Of a stretch of DNA of 64,000 bases, positions 24,005 through 36,076 are shown in pieces. A model generated the notes under the pieces. The model was given only the letters and a program-made list of their open reading frames with translations. It had not been told where the DNA came from and did not search any database. A program made the translations under genes and the position numbers. The DNA is from Raphanus sativus (lineage: Eukaryota > Streptophyta > Magnoliopsida > Brassicales > Brassicaceae). The DNA lies in contig NC_079514.1 in the NCBI RefSeq assembly GCF_000801105.2, positions 22,546,293 to 22,610,292 on the forward strand, written 5' to 3'. The first letter of the stretch is position 1, and the number at the start of each line of letters is the position of its first letter.

Positions 24005-25880
24005 TGCAGACATATTTATTATCTAATATATGTAAAATAAATAATAAGTAAATATATAATATCAGAAAGAAAAATATTTTAAACATCTATCGTATTATTA
24101 TTTTTGGTAGAAGAAAAAAATAAAAAATAAATAAATATAAACTATAAGAAACAAAATTAATAAAAATAAGTAAACATACATTAATAGAAATAAAAATATT
24201 ACATTAAACATCTGTTTTAATATTATCATTTGATATATGAAAAAAATAAATACACAATATAAAAAATAAATAATAAGTAATATATAATATAAGAAATATA
24301 AATATTACATCAAAAATATATCTTAGTATTACCATTTGATATAAAAACTAAAATAAGTAAATATACAATATAAGAAAATAAGCAATAAATAAATATACAT
24401 TATAAGAAATATAAATATTGCATTAAATATCTAACGTAATATTAGAGTTAATAAAAATAGAATATAGAAAAAACAAAATAACAGATAAATATATAATATA
24501 AGAAATAGAAAAAGTAAATTGAGTATCTATCTAAAAATGTATAATAAAATAAATAATAAGTAAATATTACAGTAAAAATCTATTGTAATATTATAATTTG
24601 ATATAAACATCAAGAAAATTAGAATAAATAAATATACAATATAAGAATAGTTAGATAATTAACATTTGAAAAATAATATAAAAGCAAGAAAAAATAAACA
24701 ATAAGTCCATACACAATATAAGAAATAGAAAACCTAAATTACACATCGATCTGAAAAATGTATAGTAAAATAAATAATAAGTAAATATACAATATGTGAA
24801 ATATAAATATTACATTAAGCATCTAGCATAATATTAAAATAAATAAATATATAATATAATAAAATTAAATAATAAATAAATATAAAATATAAGAATATAA
24901 ATATTACATTAAACGTATATCATAATATTAAAATAAATAAATATACAACATAAAAAGTAAACATACAATATAAGAAATAAAAAATACATTTAACATCTAT
25001 CTGAAAATTGTATATTGAAATAAATAATAAGTAAATATACAATATAAAAAAACAGAAATCTTATATTAAACATTTATCGTAATATTACCATTAGATATAA
25101 AAGTAAGAAACTAGATTAAGTAAATATACAGAACAAGAAACAATAAATAATAATTAAATATACAATATAAGAAATATAAAAAACTACATTAAATATCCAT
25201 CTGAAAAATGTATACTTTAATATTTTTATTATTCCAGATATTTTTATAAGTAAATATATATTATAAAAATAAAATAATAAGTAAATGTAAAATATAGAAA
25301 AAATAAACCCTGAGTAAATATACAATATGAGAAACAGAAAAATTAAATTAAACATCTATCCGAAAAATGTATAATAAAATAAATAATCAGTAAATACACA
25401 ATATAAAAATATAAATATTGCATTTAACATCTATCATAATATAAGAGTAAGAAAATATACAATTAAAAATAATAATAAGTAAAAACGCAATAGAAGAAAT
25501 ACAAATATTACACTAAAAATCTACTGTAATATTATTATTTAATATAAAAGCAAGAAAATTTGAATAAATAAATATACAATATAATAAAAATAAGTAAATA
25601 TATAATATAAGAAATAAAACATTACATTAAACATCTAGCGTACTATTAGAATAAATAAAAATACAATATAAAAGTAATTATCAAACATCTAGCTTACTAT
25701 TAATTATCTATCTGAAAAATGCCAAATATAATAAATAATAAGTAAATATTACATTAAAATATATTTAATATTACAATTTGATATAAAACAATAAAAATAG
25801 AATAAATCAATATAAAATATAAGAATAGTTAGATAATAAACATTTGAAAATCAATATAAAATATAAGAAAAACTAAATAA
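24005..25880. repeat. AT-rich degenerate tandem repeats, right array
   Basis: Units built from AAGTAAATATACAATATAAG, AAATATAAATATTACATTAA and ACATCTATCGTAATATTA recur with irregular spacing for almost 1.9 kb. No coding signal. Confidence 0.75.
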
Positions 25881-26109
25881 TAAGTGGTAAACTTAAGAAA
25901 TAGAAATATGTACTTTCAATTCATATGTACTATTAACATATTTATGTGCTGAAATCAATTAAATATGGTAAACTTACAAAATTCAAAGAATTATAGATAA
26001 TTTAACCTAATATATAATATATTTTCGAAATTAACATAAGATATCTTACAAATATAATAAATAGCTTAAAATTCAAGATATTTAAACAATTAGAACTATA
26101 TATATTTAA

Positions 26110-27290
26110 AACGCATGATTTTAAAATTTAGGTTATATGCTATTGAAAATATTCAATAATATGATTAAAGACACATATGATTAAAAAAAAAACTAACCAT
26201 AATATGAGAAATCATTATTTTATTTTAAATTTAGAACGCATGAATTTTTAAGTTTAGGTTATATGCTATTGAAAATATTCAATAATATAATTGAAGTCAC
26301 AGTTTTCTTTGTTGACTCGGTCAAATTTTAGTTTAAAAGGTGTTAATATTCCAAAAATTTGTCTGTTTCAAAATTAAATAGAAATCAATATCAAATAAAG
26401 AAAGCTAAAAAAGTAAAAGTTACATGAATATATAATAAATTTTCAAAAATTAAAAAAATGCAAAACTTTCCAATAATTATATCGATAAAATTTTAAAACA
26501 GGTAATTTAAATATTTGTATTATATGCTATTGAAAATATTCAAAATAATAAATAATATATATAAGTTGATGTCATAAATTACTGAAAATGTCCACGTATT
26601 AGTTTTAATCACCAAAAATAAGACAATCATTTTCTCAATCTTTTGTTTCTAATCAATGTCAATATTACCAAAAACAATTCATTTAAAAATAAAATATAAA
26701 TCATATAAAAAGTTAAACTTAAAAAAATAAAAACATTATGTATAAGTTACTTATGTTAAAATATTTTTTGTAAATTGACATAAAAATTACTAATAAATAT
26801 AATTTTTAAATAAATATGAAAGACTTTGAAACAATAAAATAGAAATCAATATCTGATAAGGTAGGTTAACAAATATAAAAAATTATACAAATTAACTTAA
26901 CATTTATAATATTTTTGAAATTTAACATAAAAATAAAAAAATGCAATACTTTAAAACAATTATAACTATATTGATTTAAATTATGTGGTTTCAATTTTTA
27001 GGTTATATGCAATTGACAATATTCACAAATAACATATATTATATATAAGTTGATGTTATAAATAATTGAGAATGTTCACATATTATTTTAACATAAATAT
27101 AACCAATAAGGATAATTATTAAATAAAACTTGGAAGTCTTATAAATATGTAAATTCAAAATACGTGATTTTAAAGTTTAAGTTATATGATACTGAAAATA
27201 ACAAATAAAATATATTATATACAAGTTAATTAAATTTTTAAAGTTTATGTTATATGCTATTGAAATATCCACAAATAGCATATACTATAT
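26110..27290. repeat. Dispersed repeat around TTAGGTTATATGCTATTG
   Basis: The motif TTTAGGTTATATGCTATTGA with AAATATTCA recurs at about 26130, 26255, 26515, 26998, 27178 and 27243 with increasing divergence. It lies in the 3' half of Helitron A. No gene seen. Confidence 0.6.
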
Positions 27291-28523
27291 ATAAGTTAAC
27301 TCCATAAATCATTTAATGTCAACATATTGTTTACTATATAACCTAAATGTTTGAAAGATAACCGTAAATTAATTAAAAAATATTAATCTTAAAAAATAAA
27401 AAAAATTCAAATAAAAATAAAATATAAATTGAAAGTAGATATGATTTCAACATTGAGACTGTTGTTCGTTTGACGTATTCATATAGAATTTACAAATATC
27501 ATTAAAAATATACTAAATTAACATCTTAATTTGATATTTTTAAATATAAAAATATCAGAAAAAATATTTCTCTCAAAGAAAATGAATATAAAATAGGTTA
27601 AAGACAAAATTCTTCATCAGATAATTAACTTGATATATAACACAACTGTTTTAAATTCCACATAAAATTTTAATTGACCAGAAAAAAACAATTTAGAAAA
27701 AAAAATTAAGTTTAAAAAATTCAAATATTCATGTATGTAAAATTAAAATCAATACAAAACTACAAAAAATATAAACAAAAAATGTTAAAATTATCTTCAA
27801 ATTTAGATTTATGTTTATATTAACTTATTGAAAATTTAATATATGAGATTTAACAAGAAAAAACAAAAATCTAATAGATAAATTTGAAATTTAACATTAG
27901 ATTTATATTATGGCTACAATATTAATTAGACTTTTCTTTATTAAAATAACCGAAGTGACATGTTGTTAGAAACTAAATTAGAACAAAATTTAAAAACATA
28001 ATATATTTTTGATTTTTAATTTGATTTGATTTGTAAAATAATAGACAAATTTGACTTTAAAAATATAAAATTTAATTATTTTATTCTAAAAATAAATTAA
28101 ACATTTTAAATATATTTAAATTATTTATATATTTGTGTTCCCGCCCGTAGGACGGGTTTACCCCTAGTCTATTTATATAAAGTATGGTTTACTCTCTCCT
28201 GGTGAAGCCACCTCAGCATCCAGCACAACAATTCAGAAGCTGGCGAGCCGACACCTGTCCCCCGTGCTAAACACTGCGCATCATTTAAGTTAATTATCTT
28301 ATTGGGCTTTCGTTGGTGTGCAATTATCCAATAGTTATGGGTTTTACTTATTTTTTTCTGATACGGCCTTAATTCCATCTACGTTTCTTTGAGTTTGACG
28401 GCTATGACGACTATCGATCTTCTTCTATTCTCTTCTAACCGATCGATTTATGATCTCCACTAATGGCGCTTCAATGCGTCGTTCTGTCGTCGAAATCTCC
28501 ATTCCTCTTTTATAAATATAGGT

Positions 28524-28718
28524 TTGTATTTCTCATATGGAGTCGCGATTTTTCTACTAATCTTTGTCAATGGCCAACTATATGGTTTTTCCGATTTGAA
28601 GTCCGGTAGGTGTTCATCGGTTGTGGAGGCTCGGTTGCTGAGGTACTGGGAGGCGAGGAATATCAAGCGTGGTGGAGTCTCCACCGTGGAGAGTTTATGT
28701 GGGTTGATATACTCATAG
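28524..28718 (+). pseudogene. RPA1-like OB-fold fragment
   Basis: The frame contains FSDLKSGRCSSVVEARLLRY, WEARNIKRGG (28587-28676), the N-terminal segment of replication-protein-A1-like genes common in Brassicaceae Helitrons. RPA binds single-stranded DNA, and Helitron copies may help rolling-circle transposition. The frame then runs into unrelated sequence, and later OB folds are not recognised, so only the first exon is supported. Confidence 0.6.
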
Positions 28719-29149
28719 TTGATGTTAATGTGAGTGGGATCTGATTTTCACTCTTTTGTATAATGATTGTGGAGTAGTATCGATCCTAGATTTTATCTTT
28801 TTTTACGTCTGTTTGTTTTTTTCTTTTTTAATCTGAGGCTGTTATATATCATTGAGATTGATTTAGCGTTAAGTAGTATTATCGAATCTGTTTTTTTTTT
28901 TATACAGATGTTTGTTTTTTCATCTATAAGTGGTTCTGAAACTCAAATTTATTCATTTTTATGAGTGTTTGTTTTTCATCTTTAAGTATTTTTAGGGTAT
29001 TTTTGATCCTGATTGTTGGGAGATGTTATTCTGACAGACCGTATCCTTAATATTGGCACTGATATGTTATTTTCCGTTGTACTTGAACCTCTTATATTGC
29101 CATTATATTGAATTCCTAATACGTATCATTGTTACTGGATTTCAGGCAA

Positions 29150-29840
29150 CCATGATGCAAGACATGATCCTTCAGAGCAATGAAGACAGAAAAGAGCAAA
29201 ACTATTACTGGGTGAATGAAGTGGTCAGATGTGAAGGCCGAGTAACAGCAGTGAGCGGGTGTCATAGTCCTAGCTACATGATTATCAGACCGAGAAGTAC
29301 AAGAAAAGATCCGGCTCTATTGTCTAAGTAACTAACTCTATTCACTAATCTTTTCTGTCACCGTTTTCCTTCGAATTTACTTGATTGTTGATTCTTTCAG
29401 AGAAGAGACTGCGATGCCCAAAGTTTGGACACAAATATCTCTCCAGAGGATGTTTGATATGGCTAAAGAAAGCACAACTCTGCGGCAGAGCTTGGATCCT
29501 ATGCTTTGCTATTTTACCTCTAGACGCCAGTGGACTCCTCCAAACAGTCTTCTATGATAGTTCTGTCTGATGCTACATAATTGACGGAAACCTCTGGTAT
29601 CTACTTCTGTCTCTCATCTTTTCTGTTAGAACATAGCTTTGTGTGTACTCACAGTTATGTTTCTTTATATATTAGGGAGTCAGCAGTTGATGTTATCCTC
29701 TGCTGTACGTCATCTTGACAACAAGCATGGTTCCAATGATCCTGAACTCAAAGCTTACATCATACAAGTTGCTGGCTGTCTAGCAAAGCTGATTAAGACT
29801 GTTTATTGAAGACTGTCTCCGGGAGATAGCTAAAGGAATT
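29150..29840 (+). pseudogene. EFR3-like ARM-repeat gene fragment in Helitron B
   Basis: Three pieces read in order. 29199-29331 gives NYYWVNEVVRCEGR, then MIIRPRSTRKDPALLSK. 29400-29548, in another frame, gives PKVWTQISLQRMFDMAKEST, then DPMLCYF and SRRQWTPPN. 29680-29808 gives SQQLMLSSAVRHLDNKHGSN, DPELKAYIIQVAGCLAKLIK. This order matches plant EFR3-like ARM-repeat proteins (At2g41830/At5g21080 group, from memory), which in yeast and animals anchor PI4-kinase to the plasma membrane. Intron-like gaps separate the pieces, so genomic DNA was captured. A stop near 29808, before a DCLREIAKGIGN-like stretch in another frame, and missing ends show it is not functional as EFR3. Confidence 0.7.
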
Positions 29841-31900
29841 GGAAATACACAGCCGAGAAGGATGGCGTCAAGGTGGATATGAATCTAGCTGAAATGGTAG
29901 CATTTTCTTTTCTATTATGTGCTAATGGACAATTGGATATTATGGTGCTAATGGACCATCACATGTTAATGCAATCGTCTGATACTATCTTGCGATGGCA
30001 GTTACCATCAATGATGAAGTTTACTGAACGAACAGTGAGCCACGATCTGACATTAATGCAACACCTATAAAAAGGTTAGTTTTATTCCTTTGACCATCAT
30101 CTTCTCAAACCGTAAGAACACCAAAGTTAATTCATTTTATCTGATCTGAAGGCTTGGTTTTATATGTCCATATCAAGACTCAACAAAGGTGTGGGGTGTT
30201 CAGAAATTGAAAATGTGACGGTCTCTGAGCTAAAACTTTACGTTCTGTATATTCTCCCCCATAAGGCATTCCGTTCCTGTTCCATTCTGCTAAATGTTAT
30301 CTCAAGTGTTGCATTATTAACATTTGTAGACTTAATACACTGGCGAGGCCGATAAGAGTGGTAAATAATAAGATTTTTTTATTTTGTTTTTTAAGTTTTT
30401 CTATGAATGTAACATTGTTAATGTCTTCACTTGGTATCAAGGTCAGAGAGACAGTGTGAGAGTATCATTGTACTGGATTTAGTTGTTGGAACCATCCACA
30501 CCCATTCTTGGTACATTGTAAAGTGGTTGGTGTTGTTTATTGGTTTGGTTTTTAATTTCTTTTGCTTGGCCCTGCAATTAACAGTATCTCTTTTTCCTCT
30601 CAATGTTCTTGAATGCTTAAACATCAAAGCAAAGCTCAATAAATACACACCATAACCAAGAGTAGCAAATCAATGTATGGAGTGACTGGAGTCTAATGGA
30701 TGAACAGTCATGTGCTGTGTAGAATTGTTCTATCAACAAGAGACAGTGAACAAGTGAAATCAAACTAAATATTCAGTTTTAGGTTGTTGGAAGGGTAAGT
30801 GTTCTTTTATGTTAAATAAAATGACCACCTAAATCTAGAGATCAATGGAACATTGGTGAATATGATTCTTGCAACTCTCTATTCTATTATAGTTTCTCTT
30901 ATTTACTGCTCCAAATCTCACGCTATACACGAATTTAGTAACAAATCTCTTCATTCATGGAGAAGGTTAAAGTATGCAACAATATATCCAGGTTTGTTGT
31001 GTTGGTTTTCTAAATTTCTTGAAATTGATTTAACAAAAGGAATAGAGAAACTGTGATGAAGAGGTGATACAGCGGATACTATAGCGTGCCACATTTTGCA
31101 ATAACATGTTAGGTCACATTGTATCTCTATTTTGTTCTCAATATTAAATGAATTTTTTTCAACAACACAATAGCTAATGCATGGAAAACTGGTTTGGCTA
31201 CAAGGGTTTTAAGCAGCTGATTTTTTTTTTATGTTATTTGGTTAGAGAAAAATTTCAACTTGGGAATTTTCTAAAAAGTTACAATTTTCTGAAGGTCGTT
31301 GTAAATTAGTGGACATTAATTTACAAGAAATAGTTTTATTCAATAATAAAATATAATCAATATACAATAATCTAATTATGTATAATAATTTTTTTTTGTA
31401 AGAATTATATTTTATAGGTTAGTATATTACTTCAAAATTTATTTTGTAATATGTTTGAAATAAGTTTTAGGATCCATTTATATTTTATTCTACTAACAGC
31501 AAAAATAATAGATTTTAAAGGCAGTAAAAATCATAATTTATTTTGTTATATTGCATAAATCATTAGTTTTAAAAGAAAATGTGGAGAGTAAAAAACAATT
31601 TAACACATGAAACAAATATATAACTAAGAGAAAATAATTTTACTCTACTTACTCTAATTGTAAATTCAAAAATCTATTTGACTTATTGGTATAGTTAAAA
31701 TAAAATAAATATTGAGAGAAAGAAAATAATTATATTTTGAAAATTTTATTGTAACTAGAAAAGCTATAATTTATAAAATGAAGAATAAAATACATAGATA
31801 AAATTGCTGTAAAACAATTATGAAGCTTAATTTTATTTAAATTAAAATTAAGATAAAATTTAAAATAAATTTATACTATCAATTTTAATCATCCGTCCGT
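29841..31900. other. Helitron B 3' half, no gene assigned
   Basis: Several short open frames (29873-30070, 30164-30355, 30431-30655, 30853-31056) have no recognisable domain. The last 700 bases are AT-rich Helitron tail. Confidence 0.45.
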
Positions 31901-32115
31901 CCGCCCGCCCGTAGGGCGGGTTTACCCTAGTATATGTAAAAAAATTTGTACCTTTAAAAATCTTTCAAACCAGACATTATGTACTACATTAAAATATCCC
32001 GAGAACAAACCAGTCAGTTTTTGCCAAATTCATTTCCAATTTATATAAAATCTTGAATTTAAAACATAAAATCGAGATTAAAACAATACATCTGATAATA
32101 TCAAGAATTAAAACT

Positions 32116-32800
32116 GTTAAGCTTAGGGTTGGCCGTTCGGGTATCCGTTCGGGTTTCGGTTCAGTCCATTCGGATTTCAGGTTTTCGGGGTCAAAGATTT
32201 CATCCCCATTCGGATATTTCTAAATTTCGGTTCGGGTTCGGTTCAGATCTTTGCGGGTTCGGTTCGGGTTCGGATAACCCATTTAAAATGTTTTTAAATT
32301 TTTAAAATTCATTATATACTTTAAATTTTCAAAATCTATAAGAAAGATAATATATTACATATAAATTTTCATAACATATATGTCAAAATACCTTAATTTA
32401 ACATATAAATTAGTTTTCTTTGAATATTTGGATAAAGAATCAATAGATATTTAACTATTTTGGTGTTTTCAGTATACTTTAGCTATTTTAAAAATTTACT
32501 TTTGACTATTTGCATATATTTTCCGAGTATTTTGGAAAACTTAAAGGTATCTTATATATTTTTAATATACATTATATATAAAATAATGTATATATTTAAG
32601 TATATAAATTTATTTCGGATACATTCGGGTACCCAAAATATTTCAGTTCGGATCGGGTTCGGTTTCGGTTCTTTAAATACCGAAATTTTAAACCCGTTCG
32701 GATATTTAATCAATTTCGGTTCGGGTTTGGTGCTACTTTTTCGGATCGGGTTCGGTTCGATTTTTCGGGTTCGGATTTTTTGCCCAGCCCTAGTTAAGCT
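32116..32800. mobile_element. Non-autonomous hAT element with perfect 8-bp TSD
   Basis: The element spans 32124-32792 (669 bp). Its ends are TAGGGTTGGCC and, inverted, TAGGGCTGGGC. The target duplication GTTAAGCT is present on both sides (32116-32123 and 32793-32800). Both arms are GGTTCGG-rich and the core is AT-rich. hAT elements make 8-bp duplications and have short terminal repeats of this kind. A 136-codon frame across it is a by-product of the repeats. Confidence 0.9.
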
Positions 32801-33100
32801 ATCAACTAACTATTTCTCAGCAATAAAATCAAACTGGCCAATTTTGCAAATCATGTTTGGCTTAGCTTAGAAATAAGAATATTCTGTTTATTATGATGAT
32901 TTAATCTAAAAGGAATGTATATTAACTAATTCAAATACGTATATGCTAATATTCCTAAAAATAAAGTTTACAAAATATCCCAATATATAGTTAGTCATAT
33001 AACTATATCTAAACACGAATTATTGAGTTGGTTTACATATTTATTTAAGACCAAAATTTTCATTTTATAAACCAAAATAACTAATCCTATTGTAACCTAA
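32801..33100. other. AT-rich spacer
   Basis: No feature seen. Confidence 0.5.
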
Positions 33101-33501
33101 TCTATTAGTGTACATGATTGTTAGTATACATGATTTTTAAATATGAAAATAAAATAAAAATTGTACACAATTAATTCATTATGTGTTTGCTAATAATTTA
33201 AAATTTAATTATACATGAAAGTACCAGATTTATTAACATATAAATTACCCATACAAATAATATTAAAAATAATTTAAAACTCGAGCTCAAATTAATGAAA
33301 TAAGTATAATTATAATAAAATGTGATACAAATGACAATTTGAAAAAAAATATTAAATTATCGCATTCACATCATATTTTTGGGAAATATAATAATATATA
33401 ATTAATTATATGGTGAATGTTAATATATATCGTTAATTATAAAAAATATTTACTTATAAAAGAAAATAAACACCCGCTCGGATGAGCGGGTCAATCTCTA
33501 G
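33101..33501 (+). mobile_element. Small Helitron, or Helitron 3' end only
   Basis: The 3' end is clear: ACCCGCTC, GGAT, GAGCGGGT (33472-33491), then CTAG (33498-33501) and T. The proposed 5' end TCTATTAGTGTACATG at 33101 follows an A but is only a guess. If right, this is a 0.4-kb deletion derivative. Confidence 0.45.
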
Positions 33502-33622
33502 TTTCCCTTAATTTGACAGAAATTGATATTTTGTTTTTCATAATTAGTATTATACATTTTATATGTGTCATAATATAGTTAATTGAATAATTATTTGAAT
33601 ATGTTTAAGTTTTTATACATTA

Positions 33623-33940
33623 GAACCGAACCCAAATCAAAAAGATAATATGGTTATTTTGGTTATTTTTTGGTTAAGTTTAGTTTGAATTCAAAATACC
33701 TGAACTGAATCGGTTAATATTATTACTTTTGCTAGAAATATCTGAACCGGCCTCAAATACATTAGTTTTTGGATATTTGTATATATCAAAATTGAATTCA
33801 TCGTGACTTGGTAAGACCCAATTTGAAACCCCATATGAAAATTTATAATACCCGAATGAAGCCTAGTTTCAAAACTCAAAAAACTTGATATCTGAAAAAA
33901 ATAACTCGTAGGTGAACATGTACCCGAATGTCTATGTTTA
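33623..33940. mobile_element. Decayed CCGAACCC-rich element
   Basis: GAACCGAACCC at the left and ACCCGAATGTC near the right, with GAACTGAATCGG blocks between, resemble the hAT-like arms at 8331 and 32124. No exact ends are seen. Confidence 0.3.
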
Positions 33941-35359
33941 ACTGATTATATAAACAAATAAAAAATTTGCTAACCATTTTGAATTTTTGTCACATATAGA
34001 GTAATTTCATTCAAATATGTAAAATTATTATAGTTAATATGTAAATAAATACTATCGAAATATTATGGTAAGTATAATTAATGAAATAGTTAAAAAGTGA
34101 GAAAATGAATGTAAAAATAAAAAAAATATTGAAAACAATTAAGTTTTGTTTTTTAGTACTGTAATAAATGATGTGAATTTATTTAGTAAATATATTATAT
34201 GAAGTGGTTATAATTAATTACAAATATAATGAAAATATTTAAAAATCACTTAAAATAGGTAAGTATTAATTTCTACTACTATTCATGTTTCCAAACAAAT
34301 TTTATTAATAATATTATTTAAGTTTCCAAACAATCTTAATGTGTACTTTAATTTTAATAATATAGATAGTAATAATCATTTTTCCTTACTTAAACTTATA
34401 CCATTTGTCAAGAAGATTACTAATTTTATTTCGCTTAATTGTCTTGTCTTAGAAGAATGTTATTCATACAAATCTTTGATTGATAAGCTAAGAAGATTTC
34501 CTTTCTACCAATCAAAAAAATATGTAATGGCAAATAAACTGCCAGCTTCATTTTAGGTTTCTTAAAAATATAATGAAAAAATTAGGTAATGATCTGCGCC
34601 TTACGCTGAGTAAGAATAATTAAAAATAAGTATTATGCATTTATATATTTTTAATTATTAAATTTTTACATAACTTTACATTTGGGTAAAGTTTTTGTAT
34701 GAAGTTTATGTTATTTGAATAGTGATCTTGTTATATGGATATGGTATAACTACAATATTCCTACACATAAATATAATTTATATTAAAAACTGTTTCCAAC
34801 TGTAGGTGAAAGAACAAAAACTTAATTTGTATGCATTTAAATAACGTTGTATTAATTCGGTTGGTAATTATCTGTTTGTGAATACAGAAAAAGTATAATA
34901 CAGATTATGATGTGTAAAAATGGACTCCCCAGTTTTTATGTGGGGCTTTTACTATGAACTATAAGTCGCAGAGAGACAGTCAATGACCCTATATATATTT
35001 ATGTCTGATATAATATATCTGTAGAAACTCACATTAACTGTATATTATTGTTTCCATTAAAACTTCATAAGAGAACTTTGCATTACTCTATAAATAAATT
35101 GTTTCCGAAAACGTGCAAATTTTCGATTTGAAAGTTACTAACTATTTAGCTTTACGAACACGCACAATTTGAATTTGATATAAATTCAGTTTATTATATT
35201 CAAAAAGACACAAAACATCTTAAATAAATGTTAGCCAATTTGAAATCAAATGACTGTGTCCTACCAAACCATTAAGTTAACCAAAGCGAAATCATACCCA
35301 TTTTTATTTTTACAAGTTATCTCTTTTTAGTTTTTACTCAATTTAAACACATAAATCTA
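33941..35359. other. AT-rich intergenic DNA, nothing identified
   Basis: Short open frames (for example 34341-34556) have no recognisable domain. No repeats with clear ends were found. Confidence 0.5.
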
Positions 35360-36076
35360 TGTAAAACCAATGTTTTGAAAACCAACCCGGACAATGAACT
35401 GGACGACTTACCAGATCACTTGATCATCGGGTTGACCGCAGGTTAATAGATAAATTAATTTTATTATATAATAATATATTTTCTATAAAAATAAAAATAT
35501 AAAAACTGAAGTTAATATTTTATAATTTTTTAAAATATAAAATAATAGTTTTGATATGTATATATTTTCTGTTTAAATTTTTTTAGAAAATACTTAATTT
35601 TACTTTTTATATTTTATTTTCATTTGATATACTTCAAAAAACAGTTTAGAGTATTAAAAAAAAAAGCATTTGCAGAGATGGCCAACGCGTATCTCTCTCT
35701 TGCGATTTCTCTCCCAGGCACTCTCTCCTAGGAAGGTCGTTACTTGTTGGTTAATAGCCCTCCTCTCCCTGCCAAGGGCTGATTTTTACCAACTTTAGCA
35801 AAAAAGAGAGTAGCTTTTCGATAAAAATTCAAATTGTTTCACTCTTTTGACAAAATCCACTGGTTAAAACACCAACTCTGGTTTTAATCCTCCGGGTTCT
35901 TCCCCCGACCCGTGGTCGGAGGGACCGCCCGGAAAGTGCATCATGGAAGCCGTCTCCACAGTCTACTGGGAAGAAGGACCAGATCAAGGGACCCCCACCC
36001 TCTAGAAAATCTCCGAACCATCTTCTCAAACTTTCTCTTGCTAAACAAGAAGAACCCTGTCAAGTAACCTCAACTA

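Larger units (their letters stand above)
21675..28167 (+). mobile_element. Helitron A (6.5 kb) with captured TRM-like gene
   Basis: The 5' end TCTATACTATTAAAAGTACA follows an A at 21674. The 3' end has a GC hairpin (CCCGCCC-GTA-GGACGGG, one wobble pair, 28140-28156) and CTAG at 28164-28167. An early ATGCCACGTGGCAT palindrome (about 21748) is shared in spirit with the Helitron at 8909. No Rep/helicase is present, so this is a non-autonomous element. It carries gene fragments at 22679-23450 between two AT-rich repeat arrays. The right end abuts the next Helitron with no base between them. Confidence 0.7.
28168..31930 (+). mobile_element. Helitron B (3.8 kb) with RPA-like and EFR3-like fragments
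   Basis: The 5' end TCTATTTATATAAAGTATGG starts at the base after Helitron A's CTAG. The 3' end has a perfect 7-bp hairpin (CCCGCCC, GTA, GGGCGGG, 31904-31920), CTAG at 31927-31930, then T. It contains an RPA1-like OB-fold fragment near the 5' end and a multi-exon EFR3-like fragment. No Rep/helicase gene is seen. Confidence 0.75.

Noticed and set aside
24005..25880. Regularly recurring short units that might suggest a CRISPR or satellite array
   Set aside because: Units are degenerate, irregularly spaced and AT-rich, lie inside a Helitron in a plant genome, and have no spacer-repeat structure.
32460..32870. 136-codon plus-strand open frame
   Set aside because: It lies across the hAT element and its GGTTCGG repeats; the translation has only repeat-driven IGFGS-type residues.
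34589..34612. GCGCCTTACGCTGAG as a possible further Helitron hairpin
   Set aside because: The arms do not pair well and no CTRR end follows at the expected distance.
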